From Agrypnia vestita (taxonomy: Eukaryota > Arthropoda > Insecta > Trichoptera > Phryganeidae), in contig JADDOH010008093.1 of assembly GCA_016648135.1 (NCBI GenBank), positions 62,001 through 126,000 of the forward strand: 64,000 nucleotides of DNA, written 5' to 3'. Both the position numbers and the translations under genes were made by a program. A model generated the notes under the pieces. It saw only the letters and a program-made list of their open reading frames with translations, did no database searches and was not told the DNA's origin. Below, in pieces: positions 21,330-32,770 of this stretch (positions are counted from its first letter, which is position 1; each line of letters starts with the position of its first letter).

Positions 21330-22179
21330 CGCGGTGGCATCGTGAAGGACACAATTGTTTTAACAAACGAGTCGAGACCATAGAAAGTGAAGCCAGAGTC
21401 AACAAGCGAACAGCGACAATAAATATAAAAGTATTTTCATACACAATTGTGGAATAATCTCGAGCGACGAATGCGAAATTGGTGTGAATTAAAGAACGTT
21501 GCTCCGATTAAATTCCCGTCCACTGATATGGGTTACTTAATAATAATTTCAAGTGTTTGATTCGTCTCACAAAGCCCTGATCTAGTGACAATAAATTTAA
21601 ATAGACTTTCTTCCACGTTAATGTTAAATAGCTTAATTAAAATTTGTTTAATAGACACATCCATGTAAAAACAGACTAATTAAAATTCTTCTTCAAATGT
21701 AGCAAATTATATTAATTATAATTAAAATTCCCCTAAATATGACTGGTTGTGGTAGAGAATTAAAACAATTAAATAAATTGCTATTAATAACGGATAAGCC
21801 AGTGATAAAACTCTGTGGTGAAAATTTGCTTGAAAATCTTATTGTTAAATAATGTTACGTCGATATGCTACCCCACTAAGCTAAAAAGCAGTATCTCCAT
21901 TAAACAAATTACTGAGTAAATCAAGGAAATGGAGTGTGAATGGAGCAATTTCTATCATTCAAAAGAATATTTATTTATTCTTACGCTCAGTCAATAAATA
22001 TTGAAGTAATATATCGAGGTATACCTATATAGTTTAAACCTTAAAACTGCAAATAAGCTACACGTTACATACCCCAGATGGATATACTGCATATTAAAAA
22101 TGCTTATATTGTAATATTTTGATGGATATACGGCAAAAAAGCTTATTAAAATGGTAAAACATGACGTCAAGTACCCAAA
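21330..22179. other. No gene recognised
   Basis: Possible leader of the putative promoter upstream, then AT-rich DNA. The 62- and 105-codon overlapping frames around 21127-21457 show no domain. Confidence 0.35.
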
Positions 22180-22360
22180 ACCACAAAAAAGTGGAACAGA
22201 ATGACGTAGCGTATCGAAAAAATATCTTTTTTTTGCAAATGACATAAATTAAAAATAAGACAGTTGAAAATTTTTAGCATGGAATCGGAGAATTTTATCA
22301 ATAAAAAAGTTAGTGACCTATTAGTAAGATGTGTGCTAAATATGAACAAAATCGTCTCAA
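22180..22360. repeat. Short dispersed repeat shared with 8440-8660
   Basis: Shares CTATTAGTAAGATGTGTG and the following AAATATGAACAAAATC. Class unknown. Confidence 0.4.
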
Positions 22361-24624
22361 TGGTTTTACCACGCTAGCTTCAAATTTATATAACTTTTGT
22401 ATACAATTTTTGAAATTTTCTAATGAATCATTTCTCAAATTACACTTGGAATTTTAAACTTCATTAAATAATGATTTTTTAAGAAAATTAACAATATACC
22501 ACTTTGACATGGCGAGGGCGCGGGATTGGCCTATACTTCGCAGGGTTCTACACAGTGACTGCAAAATTTGGTTTACATCCATCCATGTTTTAGAACATTG
22601 TCCAGTGAAAAACTGTACATAATTTACTTAAGCAACCCGTTAGTACATAATACAACCGTTAATATCTAGGCCCATATATATTTTTCCAAATTGCGGCAGA
22701 TTAATTTTAAAGTGGGGTCTGCCCTCTGGGTCGCCCGCCCTCAAAATCCGTATTTTTTCTATAATTTTTGTGTCCGTTTGGATTTTACACGCGGCGCCCG
22801 CGCAGTGGGCTTTCTGCTTCTGAAGTCGACCCTTATCTTAATTAATTAGCCCGCCGGTTATCCAAACTAATTACGGCGGGGGTTACTCCAAACAGCGGAA
22901 GGCCCGGCCAACGCCGCCGGCCCCCTTACGGCGCCTACCGACTGCGGGTCAACTGTGCCGCGTGTTCCATAGTGCAACGGCGACTCTTGTGAAAATTGTA
23001 AAAAAAAAAATATCCACGAAATGCGAAATTTTTTTTTTTCCAACGCAAAGCCCATGTTAGGCTACTGCGTGTTTATAAAATCGGACGAAGGTGCTATTCC
23101 CAAATGTGTATCTGTTCGTTCCAGCCCCGGGAAAAGAGGCTGACCAATGAGTAACCGACTCTCGTATCTCTTCCCGGATCCTGACCGGAAGTACCGGCGA
23201 ATCGAAAATAAAACACGACGATTTTTAACTCTACCTTTGGCGATGAATTTAAAAGACTGATTCTTTTATCGTTCGAAACGAGGATTAGTGAAACACGAAA
23301 TGGAATGAGCGACCAAAGGGAGAATTCTTCAAAAATAGCGACCAAAAGGAATGAAGATTAAAACACTGGCACGAAGATACGTACTACTGATTAGAAAAAT
23401 TACTAAATATGCTCCCGCTTTTCTGAAAATCTTCCCTTTCATACCTTCTGGACATTTATTTTTTCAAAACAAAATATAAAATTGCAAATATCATGCGTGT
23501 TCCAAACATTTCTTCATTCAACATTTTCAATAATTAAAATATGAATTGGTGAGTTCTTACTCACATAAAATAATAAAGATAAACTCATTTTTATTCAATA
23601 AATAAACAAGTAGGTACATAATATAAAAACAGTTTCAATTTTGAAGACATTTTCATTATATACAGCATTTGCCAAATTATTTTTTAAATATTTTGGAGGA
23701 ATCAGTATCTTTTTTATTTAGTTGTACAAAAAAAAATATTATAGGCACGGTGTAACAGTGCCCATGTTGAAAATCGGTAATGAAATGTTACGAATTTAAC
23801 CGGTAAGAATCCAGGCTGCCAAGATAACTTTTCTAATGGTTGTAGCGGGAGTCAGACTGATAGAGTGAAGCAGCACAAGACTGGAATACGGAGATACCTT
23901 ATTGAGTCTTTGGGCCCTCGACTCTACTTAAGTGACATCTTGTTCATAAACTTTTTAATATCATGATATAACAAGATTACAACTTGCATTTATTTTATAT
24001 TTATTTATTTATTTAATCTTTATAGTATAAACTATGTTGCGTTTCTGCCAATTTTGTCCGCGGTCTAAAGTCTAAAATCCTTCTCGTAGGATAAGTGTGG
24101 ACCTCAAAATTATATTTCATATTTTTATTTATATATGATTGAAGTAATTGATTAACCTAAATTGCTTTAGAATATTAATTCTTGTATCTATTGCATCTTA
24201 AAATACTCCTCATGGTCCTGTTTTGATATTTTTTTTTATATACTTTCCTTCTCATTTCATTTTTAAACAATATTTGATATGAGGAGAGATAATGGAAGCA
24301 CGTTTAATATATTGGTTATTGTTTTGACAACATCTCGCTTTATTAACCAAATGATACAACACATGCTCTGCAAGAAGAATCTTTTTCGTCAAGTGAACGC
24401 GCGGAGAGCCAAAGTGCCTCTGCCTACCCTCACGGGGAGGGTGGGGCGGCGCTGCGTGAGTCACGCGGGCGGAGGTCCCGAACTACTCGGACCACTCGAG
24501 TAATTGGAAACTTCACCCCAGCTGGGAAGCGACGCGGGGATGCGAGCACCTACACGGTGGTTATAAACGCTGTACAGGTAAATTGGTCATTTAAAAACAA
24601 TGTTCACTTTTCCGAATGTACATA
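22361..24624. other. No gene recognised
   Basis: 22690-22960 is a CpG-rich unique patch containing TAATTAATTA. 23060-23350 is unique with no domain. 24010-24030 is an antisense TTTA tail. 24360-24600 is GC-richer without a convincing frame. No repeat family matches apart from the tail. Confidence 0.4.
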
Positions 24625-25000
24625 CAGTAGAGACTCTATTATCCGGAACTCAGTTATACGGATTCGCGATTATCCGGATTGCGCGATCAAATAACTTTGT
24701 GGGTAGCTTAATCAGTGCGTGCATCGACATGTCGCAACTGTGTTTATGCCCCGCGCGATCACTATTCACGCGTTTCGTTATTGTTTTTGAAGATAGGAAC
24801 AATCATTAAGTACTGTGCTGCGTTGCATCGTGTCCCGTCTGTGCTTTAAAATGCCAAAGCATAAGAGAGTGGTGTTATCGTTTAAAGATAAAATAAATAT
24901 TATTGATTCATTAAAAAAGGAGTAACCGGTCATAAGTTAGCTGTTAAGTACGGGGATAGGTATTTCCACGATTAGTGATATCAAGAATTTTTTTTTAATA
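24625..25000 (+). pseudogene. pogo/Tigger-type element, 5' end with CENP-B-like N-terminus
   Basis: Preceded by TA, the element starts CAGTAGAGACTCTATTATCC, the typical pogo/Tigger terminus, with internal TTATCCGG repeats. From ATG at 24851 the frame reads MPKHKRVVLSFKDKINIIDS, then LKKGVTGHKLAVKYG. After a one-base insertion the expected GISTISDIKN continues in another frame. This is the helix-turn-helix DNA-binding start shared by pogo-like transposases and CENP-B. The DDE domain and right terminus are absent, so the copy is dead. Confidence 0.8.
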
Positions 25001-25266
25001 AACACCTAGAAATATGTGTACGCGGGTGAGGTAAGTTAACTTTCTAGAATTAATAATACATATGTAAGTACATTGTATCTGATTCAAACTTAAAAAAATC
25101 GTATTTAGGGGGGTGTGAAAATCATTATTAATATCATTGAATGATTTGGCAGTTTGGGAACCACTGAAATCCTCAAAAAATATGAGAAGACACTTGTGAA
25201 TATCATGACGCTTAAAGAATGTGTTCTGAAAAAATAAACACTCGAATATCTAGAGTAAGGTCATGA
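25001..25266. other. No gene seen
   Basis: AT-rich. A consensus-like GAG-GTAAGT occurs at about 25028-25036, but no frame supports an exon ending there. Confidence 0.4.
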
Positions 25267-25614
25267 CTTACAGCATCGAGTGCCAGAACCAAAAACTTCC
25301 TTCGAACCAGCGAGACGAAAATACTAAGAGACATCGCTGGCAAAACCATCCGAGATCGGATTCGCCACACGGAGATCCGAAGAATAAGCGAATTCGAGAA
25401 CGCTGTAAGACGGGGACGACAGAGAAGAAGGTTCTGGAACGATGGTGAGAGCAGAACAGCTTCCAGAGCCGCAAAAGAAGCAAGAGACCAAGCACCCCAG
25501 GGAAGCAGACGTCCAGGACGACCACCTAAAAGATGGAGGGACAGCTGGCAGCCCGACTCCCAAGAGGATAATGTAGCAGCCGCAACAGATCAACGGGAGA
25601 AAGAAGACTTTTGA
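25267..25614 (+). mobile_element. LINE tail, uninterrupted 115-codon frame
   Basis: An open frame from 25267 to the TGA at 25612-25614 reads TSETKILRDIAGKTIRDRIR, then HTEIRRISEFENAVRRGRQR, ARDQAPQGSRRPGRPPKRWR and DSWQPDSQEDN. It matches the tail layout of RTE-like elements (basic region, then G-R-P-P-K-R-W). An intact frame suggests a younger copy than most here, though RT and endonuclease are absent. Confidence 0.75.
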
Positions 25615-25649
25615 ATAAAACCACATTTTAAAATAATTCTCCTATTCTA

Positions 25650-25850
25650 GACTTACTTTCGTTAATGATAAAAAAAAAGCCCTCCCCACGGCGGCGGCTC
25701 CCTCCCCTACCCGAATAGATTGACAAAAGTTCAGTATTTGGGATAGTCATTAATTATAATAAGCGGGATTTGTCCTCTCGAAACTAAAGTATTGATAAAT
25801 AACTCAAATATTGTGTGTGTAATAAAAATATGAAATGAAAATTATTTTTT
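25650..25850 (+). repeat. Repeat M, copy 2
   Basis: CCTACCCGAATAGATTGACA, TCCTCTCGAAACTAAAGT and AATATTGTGTGTGTAAT correspond to 43590-43740. The CTGATGA part is missing. Confidence 0.5.
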
Positions 25851-25852
25851 AA

Positions 25853-26179
25853 CCTTTATGTTATCACCCGGAATTTCTCACACTAGTGAGGTACCCGGGT
25901 ACTCAACCTGAGTGGAAGTTCTCACATACATTATTTTTGTTTTGTCATTGATATTTCAGCTCACAAATTGATATTTAGACAGTGGTTACATAGCTTTTTA
26001 GAATGTCTCTTCTTCTCTACTACTTCTCTAACTACTTCTCAAAGTAAAATCTTTTATTTTCCTTCCTTTCAAATAATTTAAATAATGGATATTCAAACGG
26101 ATGATGGCGTTTATGAATAAAATTATTCAAACTTGAAATCGATAATGGGTACCAAGGTACCCGGGTACTAACATAAAGG
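25853..26179. mobile_element. piggyBac-type miniature element
   Basis: Ends are CCTTTATGTTATCACCCGG and, inverted, CCTTTATGTTAGTACCCGGG. TTAA flanks both sides (25849-25852 and 26180-26183), the obligatory piggyBac target. Additional GTACCCGGGTAC palindromes lie near each end. It is 327 bp and encodes nothing. Confidence 0.75.
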
Positions 26180-26259
26180 TTAAATTACTGTCAAAGATTT
26201 ATCAGAATTACTAACGTATTCTTAGATTCTTGTCTAATGTTTTCCTATCTTTGTTTCAG

Positions 26260-26361
26260 GATGAACACGCGAATCCGGGGATGCATCTGTCAGGCAACAG
26301 AGGACTGTGTCGACACAGAAGCAAGGCTGAGTATAAAAGACAAAATGGCAATCTAAACTAA
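26260..26361 (+). CDS. Candidate terminal coding exon (33 codons)
   Basis: A strong acceptor TTTTCCTATCTTTGTTTCAG ends at 26259, with a branch-like CTAAT about 25 nt upstream. Frame from 26260 reads DEHANPGMHLSGNRGLCRHR, then SKAEYKRQNGNLN and TAA at 26359. A second frame, from the ATG at 26261, also stays open for 31 codons, so the phase is uncertain. I do not recognise the protein. No AATAAA lies close downstream. It could be the last exon of a gene whose other exons are outside the window, or a chance acceptor. Confidence 0.3.
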   Translation, partial: DEHANPGMHLSGNRGLCRHRSKAEYKRQNGNLN

Positions 26362-26469
26362 GTCAAACAATAAGTTAACATCTTAGCTCGCCACCCACAT
26401 TAAAATCACGTACCGAGTAGTAATCTCGGAAAAAGTGTGTTTAAAATACATTGGTGACTACATTTTATT
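26362..26469. other. Short spacer, possible 3' UTR
   Basis: If the exon is real this is its 3' UTR. No poly(A) signal is seen before the LINE fragment. Confidence 0.3.
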
Positions 26470-26650
26470 CAGTGGGCGTCCACGAAAGACCTGGCACGAT
26501 CACGAGATACTAAAAATATTGGAGGGTGACCCTTCAAAAGTCTCAACAACCGTAGAAAATGCATGAGAAGAAGTATGAGTGTAGCCGAAGCAATAGTGTG
26601 GTGTGTCAAAATAAAAGAATGCGGGAAAACGGCGTGTTGGTTAGTTAGCT
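26470..26650 (+). mobile_element. LINE-D tail fragment, TTAG-tailed
   Basis: GGGCGTCCACGAAAGACCTG codes the GRPRKTW block. It is followed by NNRRKCMRR-like and VAEAIVW-like blocks in shifted frames and ends GAAAACGGCGTGTTGGTTAG. Confidence 0.65.
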
Positions 26651-27739
26651 AGTTTTACAATTCCTAGAGGCTTGTGCACGGGCGCGATTTTTTTTTTGCA
26701 ATTAATAACGAGATAAATATTGCTGTGTTACGGTAAATTGATAATTGCCTTACACGATGAAATGTGATAATCAAAGGAAGCGATCGAGTTTCATTACCTT
26801 TTTTCACAATCAACAAAAAGTTTCCGCACAAGGTATTAATACCCGTCCCGCACTCGGCCGCCAGTCGAGCGAACGCGCATAATAAATACCCCTCACACGC
26901 AACATTTGTTGTACTGTACTACAAAAATTATTTATCTTCTCGCGGGCTCCTTGTAATATAATAATAACACCCAACGGGCTCCTCGAGGGTTGTCGCTCTC
27001 TTCAGAACGAGAATACTCCTCCGCCGCGCGGTTCAGGTAGAGGGCCGAAATAATAACGGGGCTTATTGTTGTCGCGCGAGATTGTAGAACCTCTTTTGTG
27101 ATAAATCGCCCTCGAAATTAAACAATGCCCCCAGAGCCTCCGCGGATTCGCCCGAAAGTCGCGACCCGAATACATCCGGCCCCGCTCCGAGACACAATGC
27201 GGCATTTTTGCTACTCGAGTTCGCGGCGTCGCAAAATGCCGTCCAATCGAAACGGCCTTTGAAACTTCCCTCGCCGTCTGCGTAAACGTCGCGCGCGGTA
27301 GCATTATTTAATATAATATTAATAATCGTCACATGAAAATGTACTCTTGAATCGGACACTGCGTGTGTAGAAGAAGGCACATCATGAAATGGCGCTATTA
27401 ATAATGTAATCGAGGTCACGCACTATCCACGTCCCAAATGCGGAATGGATGTAATGAATAGGCACACCCATGACGCGTAGTGTGCAACTTTTAACCTCTT
27501 TTCAAGAGCTCTGCATACGAGACGTCTTGTTGGCTGTAATGCATGCCACTCATTTACCACGTGATAATATTTACAAAATTCGGTCGCGCTGAAGACCGCT
27601 ACATATCGCTCGTTGCGCGGTGATATTGTGGCTCTTATGACTTGTCGATGATTGATTTTTATTTCATTCTGAATTGGATTTATGATACTATTCATTGTGT
27701 TTTGAAAAATAAAGAATCTTAGAAATATATAACAATGAG
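26651..27739. other. No gene recognised; CpG-rich patch 26660-27420
   Basis: Long CpG-rich unique region. Antisense frames at 27002-27304 and 27063-27419 overlap each other and lack domains, so neither is called. No repeat match. Confidence 0.4.
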
Positions 27740-27835
27740 TCTCTGACTTAGGATAGAGCGCCGTACTCTTCTGTCCTGAGACAACTCTCACCTCATTCAC
27801 ATTCATAGATCTTCGCATACAACTTCGACGATTAT
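27740..27835 (-). mobile_element. LINE-D tail fragment
   Basis: Antisense of the CQDRRVWRS coding block (GATAGAGCGCCGTACTCTTC) and of the RRCMNVNEV block (CATTCACATTCATAGATCTT). The 3' terminal GGCGTGATG is missing. Confidence 0.6.
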
Positions 27836-28839
27836 CTTAAGATTGTTATCCCAACACTTAGGTAATAAACGAGAATAAAAATGAAAAATAAACGAGACGT
27901 AGATATACGTTGGTGTTCGTCGTACTCAAATGAGAAGATTTGTATATTTTCACATATCTCTCTCAAAGTAAATACCTTTATTTGCGCTGTCCGATGTCTG
28001 CAACGCCTTCAGAAAAGGGATCGATTTCTCCGGTGCCTCCTTACCCAGGCGGTCTGGTTTGACAGAGCTTCAAACGGATTACCGATGTGCCTCACAATTC
28101 TCATGTTTCGACTAAAATTACATGAAATAAGTACTAATGCTGTATTTAAAGCTTATAGAAAAATTATTATTTCTTATGCACTTATTAACTTCTTCTCCCA
28201 CAGCGTCCTGATGTAAAATTATGGCAAAACTGTCGTTGTCGCGTTGGACTCGTATTTACATTTTGACGTTTGACGGATAACCGTCGTGTATTTTATTCTC
28301 CCTCTCCCTCTCTCAAGTGGAAAAAAAAAGAAGCAAACTTTGCTATTTTCGGAATACGGCCGCGTGTACGAGTTTACTGTTCACCCTGTAACCGGAGAGT
28401 AGCTTCCATAACCGTTCCTCTTATTTATACAACCTAATGATTGTGACGCATGCCACTTTATTTACCACGGACAATATCGCCTCATTTACTTTAAAATTTG
28501 CCTGAACAAAACATCGGTTTTTAATGTATATCCGATTCCAGTTTTAGATTTAAAACTAGTTTAGCAAAAAACCCCTCAATTCAAACACTCAATCCCCCCC
28601 CCGAATAGGGCGCTCTATCAATGCCTATCCTGCGACCGTACTGAAAAGCTTTTCTGCTATTTTTTGTTCGCGTTTACCGATAATAATTAATTACCAGTTC
28701 GGTGCCCGCGGGACAATACGTGGACCACATGCGGCCCCCGGCGGCAGGATGTATCGGTGCGCCGCTGACAATCTATGCCCTCTTCCTTCGCACGCGGAGT
28801 GGCTCAGGGACGCTCAAAGTGCCCCTTTATTTCTCCATC
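27836..28839. other. No gene seen
   Basis: 28335-28370 (TTGCTATTTTCGGAATACGG) matches the end of fold-back repeat Q at 55318. 28590-28839 is CpG-rich and unique. Nothing else recognised. Confidence 0.4.
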
Positions 28840-28925
28840 TCGGTGATGCTTAAACCGTTATTTTAACCGGTTATTTTCGGTACGGTTATTTGGGACTTGT
28901 ATCGGTGATTTTATAAGGCGTCTAT
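28840..28925 (+). mobile_element. hAT-type miniature element fragment
   Basis: Shares AAACCGTTATTTTAACCGGT and TATTTTCGGTACGGTTATTT with 1190-1286 and 39439-39630. The terminal TAGTGATGG is degraded and the second end is absent. Confidence 0.5.
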
Positions 28926-29066
28926 ATAGTATATCAGGACAAAAAGTGATTTTATTATTTTAAAATGATCTATATAACAGTGTGCACCGTGTGTGGTATT
29001 TATTTTCCATGATTTCAACTCGATCTTGGCAGAAATTCGCCCTGACAAGTTACAAAGTTAACGTGG
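28926..29066. other. No gene seen
   Basis: Short unique spacer. Confidence 0.5.
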
Positions 29067-29530
29067 AAAAAAGTAACTCATAAAAACCTCACACCAAAAT
29101 TCAACATAACACTAAACTTACAGTAATTTAATATATTTCTAAAATGTCAAATGTTTTGAGCTTTGATAAGACACGTCATGCTTTGAAGATTAAATTCTAA
29201 AAACATTTGTCAGTCAATTTAGATTTTCGACATACGTACCTATTATGTATACCGACGGAGTAATTCAAATTTAGAAAATGTTATAGGGCCACCGGCCGTT
29301 GCTAATCAAACTTTTCTAATGATTCCAATTTGAAAAAACCAATAAAATTTCTAAAGATCCGAAATTATACTATAATTATTAATTCGTATATTGATCGTCG
29401 CCACGAGTCTACTTGCCAATTCAGCTAGATTGGATCACGGGAAAAGGGTCAAAAATTGATCCAAAGTTTTTGTTGACGGCAAGCCGGCAAGCAAGCAAGC
29501 AGACGCCACGAGTTAATATAAAGGGACTAA
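29067..29530 (-). repeat. Repeat F, copy 3
   Basis: Reverse-oriented copy: ATACCGACGGAGTAATTCAA, TCGTCGCCACGAGTCTACTT, GATCACGGGAAAAGGGTC and AGCAGACGCCACGAGTT are all present. Confidence 0.75.
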
Positions 29531-29764
29531 AAAGAGTATATTCCTCTACATTCATCTGGTAGTAGGTAACAAATATGACGGATGCCGACAGTTCCAAGAT
29601 TGCTTAATTCGTGAAAAAACACAGAAAACATAAATAAAAGGCAAGTGAATATTTATAAAATGAAAAAAATCGGAGATTCTGGTTATTTATTTCACAAAAT
29701 GTTTTTCCTCTCTTGTAAAATTTTGTTTTTGCATATGGACCCTTTTTATAGGGACGCCTTCAAT

Positions 29765-30010
29765 TGTTGTTTAGTAGGTACCGATGGTTGCAGCACTTCT
29801 TTCTTTATTCTGTCTACCACTCTAAAGCTAGCTATTAGCTACTAATTTGTTCACATAACCTGATTCACTTTCACTTCTAATTTGTTCATTCCTCAATCTA
29901 TCGACCAAAGATGTTCCGCACAAGCGCCTCAGTGACCGCATTCATTCTATTTTCATTCCTTTTGTGCTAATTCCGGGCTTCACTTCCATTCATCAAGAGT
30001 TGGCACTAGA
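29765..30010 (-). mobile_element. LINE-D tail, upstream portion
   Basis: Reverse reading gives NGSEARN, HKRNENRMNAVTEALVRN, GRLRNEQIRSE and, after a gap, DRIKKEVLQ. This corresponds to LYGSEAWSWQKRNESRLNAV and DRVRNE in the longest copy (36250-36770). It stops before the GRPRKTW block. Confidence 0.6.
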
Positions 30011-30273
30011 ACCGGCCGTTGTGTACCGCTAGTCTTGCTTCTTTTGACAGGTTCTTATTGGCCATCATGGCATTTTATTTTGATTCACTTCTTGATATTC
30101 CTTTTTACTTTTAAATTACTTCAGTTTTTTCGTCTAGTCTTCTGTATTTACAAATTTGATAAAAGCTAAACATTAAACAGCTTTTTAGCGAATATTAGAA
30201 CTATACAACATTATGCAAAATTCAAAGACCGATAAGTATTTCTATATATATTTCTCTGCATGTATGTATTATA
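30011..30273. other. No gene seen
   Basis: AT-rich spacer. Confidence 0.5.
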
Positions 30274-30687
30274 CAGATGGTTCCGTATCTCGACGTCAAG
30301 CCGAAATCGGGTAATAGTCATAATAGTTAACAGAAAAATATTTAAAAGAAATCTAAGTCATGTGTTTTAAAAAATATAAGCATTTAAAAAAAAATCAAAT
30401 AAATCTACAACCTGTGACGGTCTTTTCACTCCTGTTGCTACAAATCTTTATTTTTCTTCATTTTGCTTCTTCATAATGCTTCTGTAAACGTCTGTCCAAA
30501 ATTCAAAGCCAACTGCTCCAGCTTGGAAGAAAATGTCATTTTTTGACCAAACCAAGTATTCAAAATCAATAATTTGCCCAGTTTTAACTGACTGTTTTTT
30601 TTATTTTTTTAAAATATTTTTCTGATAACTATAATGACTTGGCCTATCACCAGATTTCGGCTTGACGTCGAGATACGGGACACCCTG
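30274..30687. mobile_element. TA-flanked mariner-like MITE
   Basis: Left CAGATGGTTCCGTATCTCGA and inverted right CAGGGTGTCCCGTATCTCGA both continue CGTCAAGCCGAAATC, giving about 35-bp inverted ends. TA flanks both sides (30272-30273, 30688-30689). It is 414 bp and AT-rich inside, with no transposase. Confidence 0.75.
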
Positions 30688-31025
30688 TATACTATTTAAA
30701 AAAAACAGTTATCTATCACGCTTGTGACACTCGTCGGTTCCATACACAAGTTAAAATTAAATAATGTGTATCATATAAGTAAAATCTTATGAAAACTTAA
30801 ATATTAATAAAAAAAAAATTAAAAAATCTTAAACATTTTCTCCGCCTTGCTGAAGAACGGTGTAGAGTTTGAGGAGCGCCGCCCGCAGTCCCGTAATGTA
30901 TTACTTTCGGGATCGTACATCTGGCCCTTGCGGGTTGACGCACCATCTGTCCGCTATCACTGCAGGACACGTGGCGGGCCCGGGCGAGGGGCGGGGCGTT
31001 GGACCGTGACCCTCCGGCGTGAGGC
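30688..31025. other. No gene seen; CpG-rich end
   Basis: AT-rich, then CpG-rich from 30840. Overlapping short frames only. Confidence 0.4.
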
Positions 31026-32045
31026 TAGTCCGTGAAAAACTACATTTCAAAATGAAGACTACAACGCACACACGTTCATCAGTTTGAAGACTACAACTGT
31101 ACACTACAATTGTAGTAAAAACTACATGAAGTGAAGTAATGAAGTAATTTTATTAATGAAGTGAAGTAATGAAATGAAGTAATTGTACTGCAGAATTGTC
31201 GTACTAGTGAAGTAATTATATTTTTCCCAAATAAAAAGTTTGGTGGCTAAAACAAATTTTTCTAAAAACCATGGGGGGGGGGGGTTTGTTTCGATTTCCA
31301 AAAATTTCTTCATTTATCTACATCAACTTCCCAAAAATTTCACATAAAAAATGTACTATTTGAAGTATGTGCCCGTACTTTCGATAACTTTGAAGTGTGT
31401 GTACTTTGTAGTGTTCGCTTTGAAATGAAGTGTACTATTTGAAATATATACCACAGTATTATACCCAGAACAGTAGTTTATCTCCGGCTTGTCGGCGAGT
31501 TATTAGCCTACTAATGCGTTGACGCTAGGGTTGTCACTTTACTCGTAGCGTCTGAGATTCCGATACATAAGTTGGACACAAAACCGGAAAATTTCTGTAA
31601 TTAAGTATACCAGTTTCTGCACTTAAATTGCAAGAACGCTGATTAACATCAACGTAGACTTTTAAAAACTTAGTCTTTGTGATAACCAACACACCTTTTT
31701 AGTAAAGCACCACAAACATAAAAAAAGGCATTTTTTCTAAAGCGGCGGCTGCGAGCGCGAATGGCACTGAAGGCACGGCCCTTACTGCCGCCGCCTTGTG
31801 CCCCCATATTCTATGTCAATGTGTGCGTCACAGTGCGTGCGTAAACGGCACCGAGCACGCACGCACACTTTCTAATGGGTAGCGGCCAGTTTGTATGAAG
31901 ACGTATTACTGTTCTTAGTATACTGTGTACATACTTTCAATATCTTTGAGATGTGTGTAGTTTGTAGTGTGCACTACACTTCAAAAGGTGTGAAGTGTGT
32001 ACTTCAATGTAATGTAATAGTGAGTACAGAGCGGACCCATCACTA
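31026..32045. mobile_element. hAT-type element H, copy 1, no target duplication
   Basis: Starts TAGTCCGTGAAAAACTACAT and ends GCGGACCCATCACTA, matching the termini of copies 36934-37435 (inverted) and 46463-47430. It carries the same GTAGT/GAAGTGAAGTAAT internal repeats. Flanking octamers (cgtgaggc, cataccac) do not match, so it may be recombinant. About 430 bp at 31450-31880 is absent from the other copies. Confidence 0.65.
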
Positions 32046-32511
32046 CATACCACGCAGTTTTAGAAAAGTACGAAGCGCGCAGGTCGCTTCGTTGCGTCTC
32101 CGTGCGTGCACGAAAATTTATTTAATCCATTCAAATATCGAGGCCGGAGGGGGAGACCGCGCCACGGGGTGCATGCCGAAAATTCTCAAATATTATTACT
32201 AACTTGTCGACTGTCTGTTTATCTGTCTTGTTTTTTTTTTTGGTGTGGTGGAATCTTGTAATTGATTTTTTCGCAACTCTCCGACTAGCTAGAGCTGTGA
32301 AACTTTCAACATTCACGTGAAATGAATGACCATACATTATTTAATTTTTCGACAAGATTCGGTCATCGTTTCGACTATATTTAATAAGTTTCCGTTATTG
32401 TGGAACATTTAATAGTGTAAAAAAAATGTTCCTATGTGAAATTTATTAATTTAAGTCGGCACAACATGCCAAATTCGACAAATTAGGACTATGTAGAATG
32501 TAAATTTTTAA
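32046..32511. other. No gene seen
   Basis: Unique, AT-rich except its start. Confidence 0.45.
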
Positions 32512-32770
32512 TATGAGCAAGGAAAGGTGGTTAAGAAAATATATGAGGCGAGTGTTGAGGGCAACAGGAATAGAGGGCGTCCGCGAAATACCTGTATTTA
32601 TACCTACAAGTATTTGAGGATGGCCCTATCAAAAGCAAAACCAACAATCGTAGAACTTGTATAAGACGATGTATGAATGTAGCCGAAGCAAAAGTGGTGT
32701 GCCAAGGTGGAATAATATAGCGTTCTATATTCTCTGCCTACCCCTGCGGGAAACGGCGTGATAGTTAGAT
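32512..32770 (+). mobile_element. LINE-D tail, TTAG-type
   Basis: Encodes the VNEERVVKKIYEAS-like and GRPRK blocks in broken frames, then VAEAKVVCQ, and ends GGGAAACGGCGTGATAGTTAG. Several small indels. Confidence 0.65.

Noticed and set aside
23060..23350. Unique region as an exon cluster
   Set aside because: No splice-site pair with an open frame and no recognised domain.
25028..25036. GAG-GTAAGT as a real splice donor after the pogo fragment
   Set aside because: The upstream frame is broken and nothing suggests an exon.
27002..27419. Two overlapping antisense frames of 100 and 118 codons as a host gene
   Set aside because: They overlap in different frames in a CpG-rich region, which lengthens frames on its own. 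No domain or splice evidence.
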